The translations under genes and the position numbers were made by a program. Shown here piece by piece: positions 27,021 through 35,336 of a stretch of DNA of 64,000 nt (position 1 is its first letter; the number at the start of each line of letters is the position of its first letter). The notes beneath the pieces were generated by a model. The model saw only the letters and a program-made list of their open reading frames with translations, ran no database searches and had not been told where the DNA came from. This DNA is from Acidovorax sp. Root219. Lineage in GTDB: Bacteria; Pseudomonadota; Gammaproteobacteria; Burkholderiales; Burkholderiaceae_C. The stretch spans positions 89,287 through 153,286 of the forward strand of contig NZ_LMIJ01000023.1 in the NCBI RefSeq assembly GCF_001428665.1, in the 5' to 3' direction.

Positions 27021-27920
27021 TCAGCGCCGCGAGGAGACGACGATCCCGCCGACGATCAGCGCGAAGGCCACGCCGTGGAACAGCTGCGGCGTGTCGCCCA
27101 GGAAGGCCGCCGACAGCAGGGCCGCGAACAGCGGCGTGAGGTTCACGAAGAAGCTGGCCATCGCCGGCCCGGCCCGCTGCACCCCCACGCCCCAGAAACG
27201 GTAGGCCAGCACGGCCGGCCCCACGGCGATGAAGGCCAGCGCGGCGATCAGGGGCCAGCCCCATTCGATGTGCGTGCGCCCGCTGGCCCACTCGAGCCCC
27301 GCGAACGAGCCCGACCAGGCCAGGCCGAAGACCATCTGCGCCATCAGGAAGGCCGCCCAGTCGCCGCGGATGGCGGCCGGCTCGCGCGTGCCCGAGAGCA
27401 TCCAGCTGTAGAACGCCCAGGAGATGGTGGCCAGCACCATGAACAGGTCGCCCAGCACCAGGCGCAGGGCCAGCAACTGGCCCCACTCGCCACGGCTGAG
27501 CACCAGCAGCACCCCGCACATGGACAGAAAGGCCCCTGCCACCTGGCGGCGCGTGACTGGCGCGCCGAAGAACAGCGCGCCCACGGCCAGCATCCAGACC
27601 GGCATGCTCGACCCTACCAGGGTGGCGTTGATGGGGGTGGAAGTCTGCAGTGCCATGTACTGCAGCGCGTTGTACAAGCCCACGCCGAGCAGGCCCAGCA
27701 ATGCATAGCGGCGCCAGTGTGGCCACAGCGGGCTGTCCCGGCGCAGCACGGCGTGCGCCAGGGGCAGCAGGATGAAAAAGGCCAGCACCCAGCGGATGAA
27801 GTTCAGGGTGAGGGGCGGAATGAGGTCGTGCACCAGCCGGCCGACCACGGCATTGCCGGCCCAGAGCAGTGGCGGTACCACCAACAGCGCTGCAGTGCCG
27901 GGCGAGAGTCTTTGCGTCAT
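27021..27920 (-). CDS. DMT-superfamily (EamA) transporter
   Basis: A 299-residue membrane protein with about ten helices and two EamA repeats (PPLLWAGNAVVGRLVHDLIP near the start, LGDLFMVLATISWAFYSWML in the second half). Likely a metabolite exporter of unknown substrate. It converges on the GGDEF-EAL gene with 22 bases between the stops and is divergent from qor. The ATG at 27920 (MTQRLSPGTAALL) is preferred; another in-frame ATG lies 45 bases upstream. It is a different subgroup from the transporter at 21103. Confidence 0.86.
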   Translation of the reverse strand: MTQRLSPGTAALLVVPPLLWAGNAVVGRLVHDLIPPLTLNFIRWVLAFFILLPLAHAVLRRDSPLWPHWRRYALLGLLGVGLYNALQYMALQTSTPINATLVGSSMPVWMLAVGALFFGAPVTRRQVAGAFLSMCGVLLVLSRGEWGQLLALRLVLGDLFMVLATISWAFYSWMLSGTREPAAIRGDWAAFLMAQMVFGLAWSGSFAGLEWASGRTHIEWGWPLIAALAFIAVGPAVLAYRFWGVGVQRAGPAMASFFVNLTPLFAALLSAAFLGDTPQLFHGVAFALIVGGIVVSSRR

Positions 27921-28012
27921 GCCGTGACTGTATCTGCCCGCGGCGGGCAAGACTTGCAGATTCATGGCAGGATGGCCGCCGTTTGTCCCACCCGTTACAG
28001 GAGACCGATCCC

Positions 28013-28996
28013 ATGAGCCTCGCCGTCCAGATCCGCCAGCATGGCGGTCCCGAAGAACTCCACCTCGTCGATGTCACCGTGGGCGAGCCCGGCCCGGGCG
28101 AGATCCGCATCCGCCACCATGCCATCGGCCTGAACTTCATCGACGTGTACCACCGCACGGGCCTGTACCAGTTGGGCATGCCTGCCACCATCGGCATGGA
28201 GGCCGCTGGCGTGGTCGAAGCCGTGGGTGAGGGCGTGACGCACCTCAAGGTGGGCGACCGCGCCGCCTATGCCAGCCAGCCGCCCGGCAGCTACTGCGAA
28301 CTGCGCGTGCTGCCAGCCAAGTGCGTCTGCAAGCTGCCCGATGCGATCAGCTTCGAGACCGGCGCGGCCATGATGCTCAAGGGCCTCACGGCGCAGTACC
28401 TGCTCAAGAAGACGCTGCCGGTGCAGGGCTTGCAGGCCGGCGATCATGTGCTCTTCCACGCCGCTGCCGGCGGTGTGGGCCTGATCGCCAGCCAGTGGGC
28501 CAAGGCCCTGGGCCTGCAGCTCATCGGCACGGCCGGCACCGATGCCAAGTGCCAGCTGGCGCTGGCCAATGGTGCGGCCCACGCCATCAACTACAACACC
28601 GAAGACTTTGCGGCGCGCGTCAAGGAGATCACCGGCGGCCAGGGCGTGAAGGTGGTGTACGACTCGGTGGGCAAGGACACCTGGGACAAGTCGCTCGAAT
28701 GCCTGCGCCCCTTCGGCCTGATGGCCAGCTTCGGCAATGCCTCGGGCCCCGTGCCGCCGTTCGCACCGGGCTCGCTCGGTGCCAAGGGCTCGCTGTACGT
28801 CACGCGCCAGACCCTGTTCACCCACATCGCCACGCGCGAAAGCACGCAGGCCATGGCCGACGACCTGTTCGCCGTGGTGGCCAGCGGCCAGGTGAAGATC
28901 CACATCGACCAGCGCTACCCGCTGGCCGAGGTGCAGCAGGCACACCGCGACCTCGAAGGCCGCAAGACCACCGGCTGCACCATCCTCACGCTGTGA
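28013..28996 (+). CDS. Zinc-independent quinone oxidoreductase (Qor, MDR family)
   Basis: A 327-residue NADPH:quinone oxidoreductase-like protein. Family markers include HAIGLNFIDVYHRTGLY near residue 40, the nucleotide-binding HAAAGGVGLIASQWAKALG near 150 and YDSVGKDTW near 220. It lacks the structural-zinc cysteines of alcohol dehydrogenases, as expected for Qor. The enzyme reduces quinones with NADPH, probably in stress defence. The start has a caggaga ribosome-binding site 8 bases upstream. The next gene starts with GTG overlapping its stop. Confidence 0.92.
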   Translation: MSLAVQIRQHGGPEELHLVDVTVGEPGPGEIRIRHHAIGLNFIDVYHRTGLYQLGMPATIGMEAAGVVEAVGEGVTHLKVGDRAAYASQPPGSYCELRVLPAKCVCKLPDAISFETGAAMMLKGLTAQYLLKKTLPVQGLQAGDHVLFHAAAGGVGLIASQWAKALGLQLIGTAGTDAKCQLALANGAAHAINYNTEDFAARVKEITGGQGVKVVYDSVGKDTWDKSLECLRPFGLMASFGNASGPVPPFAPGSLGAKGSLYVTRQTLFTHIATRESTQAMADDLFAVVASGQVKIHIDQRYPLAEVQQAHRDLEGRKTTGCTILTL

Positions 28997-29808
28997 GCAC
29001 GCCCGCGCAGACCTTTGCCGGTTGGCTGGCGGCGGCCCGGGTGGCCGCGCAGCAACCTCCGGCGCAGGCCCGGTTGCCGCTGCTCGTGGCAGTGCAGGTC
29101 GTGGGCTCGGTGGCCGAAGGCGTGCTGGACACGGTCGCCCCCGCGCTGGAGGGCGGCCATCGCCTGCACAGGGAGGCGGGCGGCTGGCACCTCGACGTAC
29201 CAGCGGGCCAGGCCACCGCAGGCCTCAATGCCATCGCCGCCGCGCTGCGCGCCCGGAGCCTTTGCGGCCCGTGGCGCAATGAGCAGTTGGCCGTGCCCAA
29301 CGCCCAGGGCGAGGTGATCGCCACCGTGGAGCGTGGTGCCGTGCGCGTGCTGGGCATCGCCACGCGGGCCGTGCACCTGGTGGGCCTGGCGCCCGACGGG
29401 CGCATGTGGGTGCAGCTGCGCTCGCGCACCAAGCCCAACAACCCGGGCATGTGGGACACGCTGATGGGGGGCATGGTCTCGGCCGCCGATACGCTGGACG
29501 AAGCCTTGGCCCGAGAGACCTGGGAAGAGGCGGGGCTGCATGTGTCGGACCTGGCACAGGTCGCCCACGGTGGCCATGTGCTCTTTGGCCGCCCCAGCCG
29601 CGAGGGCGGCGGCATCGGCTACATGGTCGAGCGCATCGACTGGTTCCGGGCCACGGTGCCCGAGGGCATGGATCCTGCCAACCAGGATGGCGAGGTGGAG
29701 CGCTTCGAGTTGCTGGACCTCGGCGAAGTACGGCAACGTGTGGCCCAGGGTGGCTTCACCCAGGAGGCCGGGCTGGTCATCGGCGGCTTCCTGGATTCCA
29801 GCGCCTGA
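28993..29808 (+). CDS. Nudix hydrolase with N-terminal DUF4743 domain
   Basis: A 271-residue protein. The N-terminal half resembles DUF4743 and the C-terminal half is a Nudix domain (about residues 120-255). The Nudix box is readable from GMVSAAD to RETWEEAGL, but the first conserved Glu (GX5E) is Asp; the catalytic REXXEE core is intact, so activity is likely. Relatives act on thiamine-diphosphate analogues or oxidised nucleotides. The GTG start at 28993 overlaps the qor stop as GTGA, which gives translational coupling and decides the start. Confidence 0.85.
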   Translation: MSTPAQTFAGWLAAARVAAQQPPAQARLPLLVAVQVVGSVAEGVLDTVAPALEGGHRLHREAGGWHLDVPAGQATAGLNAIAAALRARSLCGPWRNEQLAVPNAQGEVIATVERGAVRVLGIATRAVHLVGLAPDGRMWVQLRSRTKPNNPGMWDTLMGGMVSAADTLDEALARETWEEAGLHVSDLAQVAHGGHVLFGRPSREGGGIGYMVERIDWFRATVPEGMDPANQDGEVERFELLDLGEVRQRVAQGGFTQEAGLVIGGFLDSSA

Positions 29809-29827
29809 CGGCGTTCGCCGCCGTGCC

Positions 29828-31486
29828 TCAGTCGGTCGTGGTCGCCGCGCGCAGCCGACTCGGTGCCAGCGCCCCGGCCGATTCCAGGATCGGGTAGGCC
29901 ACCGAGCACAGCAGCGAGTTGATGCGCTTGAGCTCGCTGATCAGGTCGATGTGCAGCGAGCTGGTCTCGATGCTCTGCACCGTGTTGTCCGACAGGCGCA
30001 CCAGGTGGGTGGCCGAGTAGGCACGCTCCAGGTCGCGAAAGCGCGCCTTCTCTTCCAGCAGCTTCTGCGCATCGCGCACGTTGCCGTTGAGGAAGACGCT
30101 CATTGCCAGGCGCAGATTGTCCAGCAGGCGGGCGTGCAGCTCGTTGATCTCCTCCATCCCGGCCTCGGAGAAGTGGCGGCCCTTCTTGATCTTCTTGTCC
30201 TCGATGTCGATCAGCACGCGCTCGATGATGTCGCCGATCTGCTCCATGTTGATGGTGAAGCTGATGATGTCGGCCCAGCGCCGGCCTTCGCGTTCGTCCA
30301 GGGCCTCGCGCGAGATCTTGGTCAGGTAGTACTTGATGGCCGAGTACAGGCCGTCCACCTCGTCGTCGAGCTTGCGCAGGTCCTGCGCGAGCTTGAGGTC
30401 GTCGGTGCGGATCACGGTGTGCAGGCCGATCATCATGGACTCGACCACGTCGGCCTGGTGCAAGGCCTCGCGTGCTGCGCACGAAATGGCCAGCGACGGC
30501 GTGGCCAGGGCCGAGGGGTCCAGGTGCTTGGGGCGCGCCCCGGCGGCGGACGCCTGTGCGTCCGGCTGCGGCAGCAGCCGCTGCACGGCACGCGCCACGG
30601 TTCCGGTCAGGCCGATGCAGATGATGCCCACCACCACGTTGAAGGCCAGATGGAACAGCACCACCAGCGTGGCCGTGTCGGGAACGTACGGCCGCACATG
30701 CTGCAGCCACAGGCCGGTGAGGGGCGTCATGATGGCCACGCCGATGATCTTGAAGAACAGGTTGCCCAGGGGCACCTGGCGCGTCTGCACATTCGCCTTC
30801 ATGGTGGTCAGCACGGCCAGCAGGCCGCTGCCCAGGTTGGCACCGATCACCAGGCCCAGCGCCACGTCCACCGGGATACCGCCGGAGCCGGCCAGGGTGG
30901 CGGTCAGCAGCACGGTGGCCAGGCTGGAGTAGGCCACCACGGCCAGCACGGCGCCCGTGAAGATCTCCAGCAGCAGGTCGCTGGTGAGCGCGCCCAGCAA
31001 GGTGCGCACCGTGGGCGATTGCGTCAGCACGGTGGTGGATTCGGTGATCAGGCGCAGCGCCAGCAGCATCAGGCCCAGGCCGATCAGCACGCGGCCCACG
31101 CGGCCTGCGGCCGTGTCCTTGCGGGTGATGAACAGCACCACCCCGACGAAGATGAACAGCGGCGACAGCCACGACAGGTCCATCGCGAAGACGACTGCCA
31201 TCACGCTGGTGCCGACATCGGCCCCGAGCATCACGGCCAGGGCGGCGGGCAGGGTGACCAGCCCCTGGCCGACGAAGGAGGACACGATGAGCGCGGTGGC
31301 CGTGCTCGACTGCACCAGCGCCGTGACCCCGATGCCCGACAGCACGGCGGTGATGCGTGTGCTGACGCTGTGGGCGATCAGCTGGCGCAGGTTGGCGCCG
31401 AACACGCGCAGAATGCCGGTGCGCACCAGGTGCGTGCCCCAGATCAGCAGCGCAACGGCGGCCAGGAGATTCAGGAGATGCTTCAT
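29828..31486 (-). CDS. Na+/phosphate cotransporter family protein with PhoU-like C-terminus
   Basis: A 552-residue inner-membrane protein. Residues 1 to about 310 hold two Na/Pi repeats; the first has the hallmark ALVQSSTATALIVSSF near residue 57, while the second reads AYSSLATVLL, so its Gln is replaced by Tyr. The C-terminal part from about 350 is helical and PhoU-like (VVESMMIGLHTVIR, MEQIGDIIERVL). Such proteins move phosphate with sodium and can influence phosphate signalling. The 318 bases upstream hold a Pho-box-like repeat and a large inverted-repeat element, which fits phosphate control. The start ATG at 31486 follows a long leader if transcription begins upstream of that element. 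Confidence 0.9.
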   Translation of the reverse strand: MKHLLNLLAAVALLIWGTHLVRTGILRVFGANLRQLIAHSVSTRITAVLSGIGVTALVQSSTATALIVSSFVGQGLVTLPAALAVMLGADVGTSVMAVVFAMDLSWLSPLFIFVGVVLFITRKDTAAGRVGRVLIGLGLMLLALRLITESTTVLTQSPTVRTLLGALTSDLLLEIFTGAVLAVVAYSSLATVLLTATLAGSGGIPVDVALGLVIGANLGSGLLAVLTTMKANVQTRQVPLGNLFFKIIGVAIMTPLTGLWLQHVRPYVPDTATLVVLFHLAFNVVVGIICIGLTGTVARAVQRLLPQPDAQASAAGARPKHLDPSALATPSLAISCAAREALHQADVVESMMIGLHTVIRTDDLKLAQDLRKLDDEVDGLYSAIKYYLTKISREALDEREGRRWADIISFTINMEQIGDIIERVLIDIEDKKIKKGRHFSEAGMEEINELHARLLDNLRLAMSVFLNGNVRDAQKLLEEKARFRDLERAYSATHLVRLSDNTVQSIETSSLHIDLISELKRINSLLCSVAYPILESAGALAPSRLRAATTTD

Positions 31487-31574
31487 GAGTAAACGCTAAC
31501 TTTTCTTATTTTTGACCTGCACTGTGAAGCACGTGCCATGCCCGCTGCGGCTGCCTTGGGGGCAGGCTGGTGTG

Positions 31575-31666
31575 GCCCGGAAACGGGCGCGGGAAAGGTT
31601 TGCGAGGCCGAAAGGCCGGCACTGCAGCAAAAACGGCAGACCGCAAACCAGGGAAGCGCCCGTTTT
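31575..31666. ncRNA. Candidate structured RNA: nested inverted repeats with two internal hairpins
   Basis: Perfect outer stem P1 of 10 pairs (aaacgggcgc at 31581-31590 with gcgcccgttt at 31656-31665), a 6x6 purine internal loop, and perfect P2 of 8 pairs (ggtttgcg at 31597-31604 with cgcaaacc at 31642-31649). A junction then carries P3 (ggcc GAAA ggcc, 31606-31617) and P4 (ctgc/gcag, 31622-31639). A local hairpin gcccg GAAA cgggc (31575-31588) would compete for the 5' side of P1. The GAAA loops favour a plus-strand RNA; on the minus strand the element would lie 95-180 bases upstream of the Na/Pi start as a leader. No known family is recognised. Confidence 0.55.
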
Positions 31667-31683
31667 AGTCACAAAACTGTCAC
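31666..31683 (+). promoter_or_regulatory. Pho-box-like PhoB binding site
   Basis: Two 7-base direct repeats separated by 4 bases, tagtcac-aaaa-ctgtcac, closely match the 18-base Pho box (two CTGTCAT repeats with a 4-base A/T spacer). The box reads on the plus strand and is followed 13 bases later by tagcat, a possible -10. The nearest phosphate gene (Na/Pi) is on the minus strand, so either the site acts in the unusual orientation or it drives a plus-strand transcript. Confidence 0.6.
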
Positions 31684-31804
31684 ATTGCGGACGCTCTAGC
31701 ATACTCCTGAATCCATAGCACAGGAACCATGTCCATGACACGGCAAGGTGTGTTGCTCCGGCCAGGCTGGAAAAAGGGTGTGGTGCCCCCGGTGCCGGGC
31801 GGCC

Positions 31805-32632
31805 TCAGTCAATCAGCTGCCCACCGTCGTGGAAGGGGAAGGGCCCTTCGTACAGCCCGCTGGCCACGGTATGGCTCACCAGGCGCCCCCCCTGGGGCAG
31901 CGCATGCAGGCCGAAGCCGGGGGGCTCCAGCGTCCAGGCCGAGGCCGCATCGGGCGCCAGGTCCAGGCAGACCTGGTGGGCCGGCGAGGGCACGGTCATG
32001 GCGATGGAGCCGCCAAAGCGCACCTGGATGCTGCGGTGCAGGTGGCCGCAGACGATGCGCTCCACGTTCGGGTGGCGCGCCACCAGGGCTTCGAGTTCTG
32101 CCGCACCGCTCAGCAGCCCGATGGCGTCCATGTGGCCGATCAGCGTCTGGAAAGGCGGGTGGTGCATGGCGATCACCACGGGGCGGTGGCGCTGTGCATC
32201 GAGCGCGTCGGCCAGCCAGGCCAGCCGTTCGCGGCACAGGCTGCCCTCGCTGGCGCCGGGCACCACGGTGTCCAGCGCGATCAGGGTCAGGTCGCCGACC
32301 GGCACGCAGTACTGCACGAAGCCTTCGGTGCCCAGGTAGCCGTGCTCCGCAAAGCTCTGGCGCAACTGGGCGCGTTCGTCGTGGTTGCCGGGCAGCAGGT
32401 AGGTCGGCATGGCACCCAGTGGTGACAGCAGCGTGCGCAGGTGCTCGTACTCGGCCGCGCGGCCGAAGTCCGTCAGGTCGCCGGTGATCACCAGCGCGTC
32501 GGGCCGTTGTGGCAGGCGCAGGATGGCCTGTACCGCTTGTGTGAGGTAGGGCGCGGTGTTGATGCGGCCATAGGCCAAGCGCCCAGGCTCGCGGATATGC
32601 AGGTCGGACAGTTGCAGCAGCAGGGTGTTCAT
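31805..32632 (-). CDS. GpdQ-type metallophosphoesterase (glycerophosphodiesterase-like)
   Basis: A 275-residue class III nucleotidyl cyclase/cAMP phosphodiesterase-fold metalloenzyme. Metal ligands are all present: D10 and H12 in LSDLH, GDLTD near residue 51, GNHD near 82, MHHPP near 156 and GHLH near 195. Length, the AYGRINTA stretch and the C-terminal ASGLYEGPFPF segment resemble Enterobacter GpdQ, which hydrolyses glycerophosphodiesters and broad mono-, di- and triesters; the related CpdA cleaves cAMP. Its place as last gene of an ABC importer operon favours degradation of an imported phosphodiester over cAMP turnover; this is inference. Confidence 0.82.
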   Translation of the reverse strand: MNTLLLQLSDLHIREPGRLAYGRINTAPYLTQAVQAILRLPQRPDALVITGDLTDFGRAAEYEHLRTLLSPLGAMPTYLLPGNHDERAQLRQSFAEHGYLGTEGFVQYCVPVGDLTLIALDTVVPGASEGSLCRERLAWLADALDAQRHRPVVIAMHHPPFQTLIGHMDAIGLLSGAAELEALVARHPNVERIVCGHLHRSIQVRFGGSIAMTVPSPAHQVCLDLAPDAASAWTLEPPGFGLHALPQGGRLVSHTVASGLYEGPFPFHDGGQLID

Positions 32633-32650
32633 GGAAGTGCGTGGCAGGGG

Positions 32651-33718
32651 TCAGGAAGCCCCGTGACTGGGCATGAGGTGCTCGGGGCGGATGCGGATGG
32701 CCACCTGCTGGCCCTGGCGGGCCGGGTGGTCCCGGGGCACCTCGGCCTGCATCGGGGGCTGGCCGGTCAGCGCCAGGGTGAGCTGTACGCGCTCGCCCAG
32801 GAAGCTGCGGCGCGTGACCTCGGCGCGGCCCCAAGCTTCGTCTCCTGGGTAGTCCAACTGGACTTCGATGTCCTCGGGGCGCACCAGCAGCACGGTGTCG
32901 GCGGCGCAGGCCGCGGGGCAGGGCAGTTCGATCCCGCCCAGGGGCAGCACCTGGCGCTGGCGGGCCGCCTCGTCGCGTTGCAGCCGGTTCACGCGGCCCA
33001 GGAAGGCGGCCACGAAGGGGTGGGCCGGCGTGCGGTACAGCGTTTCGCCGTCGCCCACCTGCACGATGCGGCCGGCCTGCATCACCGCCAGGCGGTCGGC
33101 AATGACCAGGGCCTCCTGCTGGTCGTGCGTGACGTGGATGGCCGTGATGTGCAGGCGGCGCAGCAGCTCGGCCAGCTCGTCGCGCAGCGACTCCTTGAGC
33201 TTGGCGTCCAGTGCGGTCAGCGGTTCGTCCAGCAGCAACACGCGCGGGCGCACGGCCACGGCGCGTGCCAGGGCCACGCGCTGGCGCTGGCCGCCCGAAA
33301 GCTCGGCGGGGCGCTTGTTCTCCAGCCCATTCAGGCGCACCAGGTCCACCAGCTCGCCCACCACGCGGCGCTCTTCGGCCGCATCGGTGCCGCGGATGCG
33401 CAGGCCGTAGCCGATGTTGGCGGCCACCGTCATCTGCGGGAACAGTGCATAGTGCTGAAACACCATGCCGATGCCGCGCCGCTCGATGGGCAGCTGCGTC
33501 ACGTCCGTGCCGCCAAAGGCGATGCGGCTGCCCGCGTCGGGCGACTCCAGTCCCGCGATCAGGCGCAGCAGCGTGGTCTTGCCGCAGCCCGAAGGGCCCA
33601 GCAGCGCCAGCACTTCACCGGGCTCCACCGTGAGGTCGGTGGGCTGCAGGCCGCGCGTGCCGTCGGCATAGGTTTTGGCGCACTGGACCACGTCCACGCG
33701 CGTGCGTTCAAGTTCCAT
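32651..33718 (-). CDS. ABC importer ATPase, PotA/FbpC/PhnT-like
   Basis: A 355-residue ATPase with Walker A LLGPSGCGKTTLL near residue 40, Q-loop VFQHYALFPQMTV, signature ELSGGQRQRVALARA, Walker B VLLLDEPLTALD and the H-loop HVTHDQQEA. A C-terminal TOBE domain (from about 260) is typical of importers for polyamines, iron, sulfate and phosphonates. It overlaps the upstream permease gene by 11 bases and precedes the phosphodiesterase by 18 bases, so it energises this operon's transporter. Substrate specificity cannot be read from the ATPase. Confidence 0.93.
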   Translation of the reverse strand: MELERTRVDVVQCAKTYADGTRGLQPTDLTVEPGEVLALLGPSGCGKTTLLRLIAGLESPDAGSRIAFGGTDVTQLPIERRGIGMVFQHYALFPQMTVAANIGYGLRIRGTDAAEERRVVGELVDLVRLNGLENKRPAELSGGQRQRVALARAVAVRPRVLLLDEPLTALDAKLKESLRDELAELLRRLHITAIHVTHDQQEALVIADRLAVMQAGRIVQVGDGETLYRTPAHPFVAAFLGRVNRLQRDEAARQRQVLPLGGIELPCPAACAADTVLLVRPEDIEVQLDYPGDEAWGRAEVTRRSFLGERVQLTLALTGQPPMQAEVPRDHPARQGQQVAIRIRPEHLMPSHGAS

Positions 33719-34505
33719 GGTGTTTCTCGATGAAGGTGCCGACGGCCTGCAGGCCCCACAGCACGGGCAGGACGACGATCAGGAAGACCAGGGTGTAGGC
33801 CGAGCCGATCTCGATGCGCATGGAGGCATAGCTGTCGGCCAGGCCAACGGGCAGGGTGCGCGTGAGCGGGGTGTGCAGCATCCAGGTCAGGTTGAACTCG
33901 CCCACCGAGAGCGTGAACACCATCAGGCTGCCCGCCACGATGGCCGGCAGCACGGCGGGCACCAGCACCCCGAGAAAGCGCTGCGCGAAGCTGGCCCCCA
34001 GCGAGCGCGCCGCCTCTTCGAGCGAGCGCAGTTCGTCCTTCTGGAAGGCCGATCCCACGGTACGCACCATGAAGGGCAGCGTGAACACCATGTGCCCGAC
34101 CAGGATGAAGGCGAAGCTCTGGCGAAATCCCGAGAGCGTGCCGTAGGCCAGTATCAGTGCCAGCGCGCTGGCCAGCCCGGGCACGGCCACGGGCAGGGTC
34201 AGCAGTTCCTCGAACAGCCGTGCCCAGCGCGAGCGGCTGCGCGCAAGCGCATAGGCGCAGGGCACACCGATGAGCAGGTTGCCCGCCACGCACAGTAAGG
34301 CCAGCAGCAGCGATGCACCGACGGTGCCGCCATAGTTTTCCCACACCTCGGAAAGCCAGCGCAGCGTGAGCCCGCTTTTCAGGCCCGCGCTGTAGTTGTT
34401 CACCAGCCCGGCCATGACCGACAGGGCGATGGGCGCCAGCATGAACAGGGCCACCAGCGCTGTGAGCGCCACCAGGGACCAGGGGGCTTGTCGTGCGTTT
34501 CTCAT
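33708..34505 (-). CDS. ABC importer permease 2
   Basis: A 265-residue inner-membrane permease with about six helices. The EAA motif that contacts the ATPase reads EEAARSLGASFAQRFLGVLV near residue 165. It belongs to the PotC/PhnV-like group. The ATG at 34505 (MRNARQAPWSLVALTALVA) starts just before the first helix and lies 10 bases after the stop of permease 1. It pairs with that gene to form the translocation channel. Confidence 0.9.
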   Translation of the reverse strand: MRNARQAPWSLVALTALVALFMLAPIALSVMAGLVNNYSAGLKSGLTLRWLSEVWENYGGTVGASLLLALLCVAGNLLIGVPCAYALARSRSRWARLFEELLTLPVAVPGLASALALILAYGTLSGFRQSFAFILVGHMVFTLPFMVRTVGSAFQKDELRSLEEAARSLGASFAQRFLGVLVPAVLPAIVAGSLMVFTLSVGEFNLTWMLHTPLTRTLPVGLADSYASMRIEIGSAYTLVFLIVVLPVLWGLQAVGTFIEKHHGT

Positions 34506-34515
34506 GGTCGATGCT

Positions 34516-35331
34516 TCAGAAGGCCGCGGTGCCGGATGCGCGGCGTGCCGCCCACAGCACCAGCCAGGTGATGAGCCCCAGCGTGATCGACAGGCTGGCC
34601 GCCAGCGCGAAGTTGGCGTAGTTGGTGAACTCGTTGTAGATGGTGATGGGCAGTACCTCGAACTTGCTGGCCAGCGTGAAGGCCGTGCCGAAGGCGCCCA
34701 TGGCGGTGGCGAAGACGATGGCACCGCAGGCCAGCGTGGTGGCGGCCAGTTCGGGCAGCCAGACGTCGCGCGCCACATGCCAGCGCGAGGCACCCAGCGA
34801 CCGGGCGGCCTCTTCCAGTGCGGCGTCCATGGCGCCTGCCGCCGCGGTATAGGTGGCGATCGCGCGTGGCAGCGAGAAATACAGGTAGGCCAGGAACAGG
34901 CCCGTGAGGCCATAGGCGAAGGTGGTGCGGCCCATGCCCAGGTGGTCCGAGATGTCGGCCACCAGCCCCTGGCGTCCGCCCAGCAGGATCATGAAGAAGC
35001 CCACGATGACCCCGGGGAAGGACAGCGGCAGTGTGAGCAGCGACAGCAGCAGCTGCCGCCCGCGAAAGCGCTGGCGTGCCAGCGTGATGCCCACCAGGGC
35101 ACCCAGCACCAGCGTGGCCAGCGTGACGGCAAGCGACAGGCCCAGGGTCTGCAGCAGGCTCTGCAGGTAGCGGGCATTCGTCAGCACGGCGAAATAGCTG
35201 GCCCAGCCCTTGCCTGCCGGCAGCGCCAGCAGCAGGGCCACGGGCAGCAGCCAGAAGGCCGCGAAGAAGGCCACGGCCGGCGCGGCGCAGGCCAGCAGCA
35301 GCATGCGCGAGGGAGCGAAGCCGTGGCGCAT
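34516..35331 (-). CDS. ABC importer permease 1
   Basis: A 271-residue inner-membrane permease with about six helices and the EAA motif EEAARSLGASRWHVARDVWL near residue 175. It resembles PotB/PhnU-type permeases. The ATG at 35331 begins MRHGFAPSRMLLLACAAP, five bases after the binding-protein stop. Longer in-frame starts inside the binding-protein gene are rejected because their translation is not permease-like. Confidence 0.9.
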   Translation of the reverse strand: MRHGFAPSRMLLLACAAPAVAFFAAFWLLPVALLLALPAGKGWASYFAVLTNARYLQSLLQTLGLSLAVTLATLVLGALVGITLARQRFRGRQLLLSLLTLPLSFPGVIVGFFMILLGGRQGLVADISDHLGMGRTTFAYGLTGLFLAYLYFSLPRAIATYTAAAGAMDAALEEAARSLGASRWHVARDVWLPELAATTLACGAIVFATAMGAFGTAFTLASKFEVLPITIYNEFTNYANFALAASLSITLGLITWLVLWAARRASGTAAF

Positions 35332-35336
35332 CAGGA

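Larger units (their letters stand above)
31487..31804. other. 318-base intergenic region between the Na/Pi gene and the GpdQ operon
   Basis: Both neighbours are on the minus strand. Reading left to right it contains an AT-rich start (31495-31515), a small hairpin ctgcc/ggcag (31551-31565), the nested inverted-repeat element (31575-31666), the Pho-box-like repeat (31666-31683), a tagcat/tatgct promoter-like hexamer (around 31697-31704) and about 100 bases up to the phosphodiesterase stop. No convincing protein is encoded: the plus-strand ATG codons at 31729 and 31735 open only a frame that runs antisense through the phosphodiesterase gene. Confidence 0.75.

Noticed and set aside
31729..32487. 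Plus-strand frame just downstream of the Pho-box-like site
   Set aside because: It runs antisense through the intact GpdQ-like gene, is Arg/Gly/Pro-rich and has no recognisable domain. A PhoB-driven transcript here, if real, is more likely non-coding.
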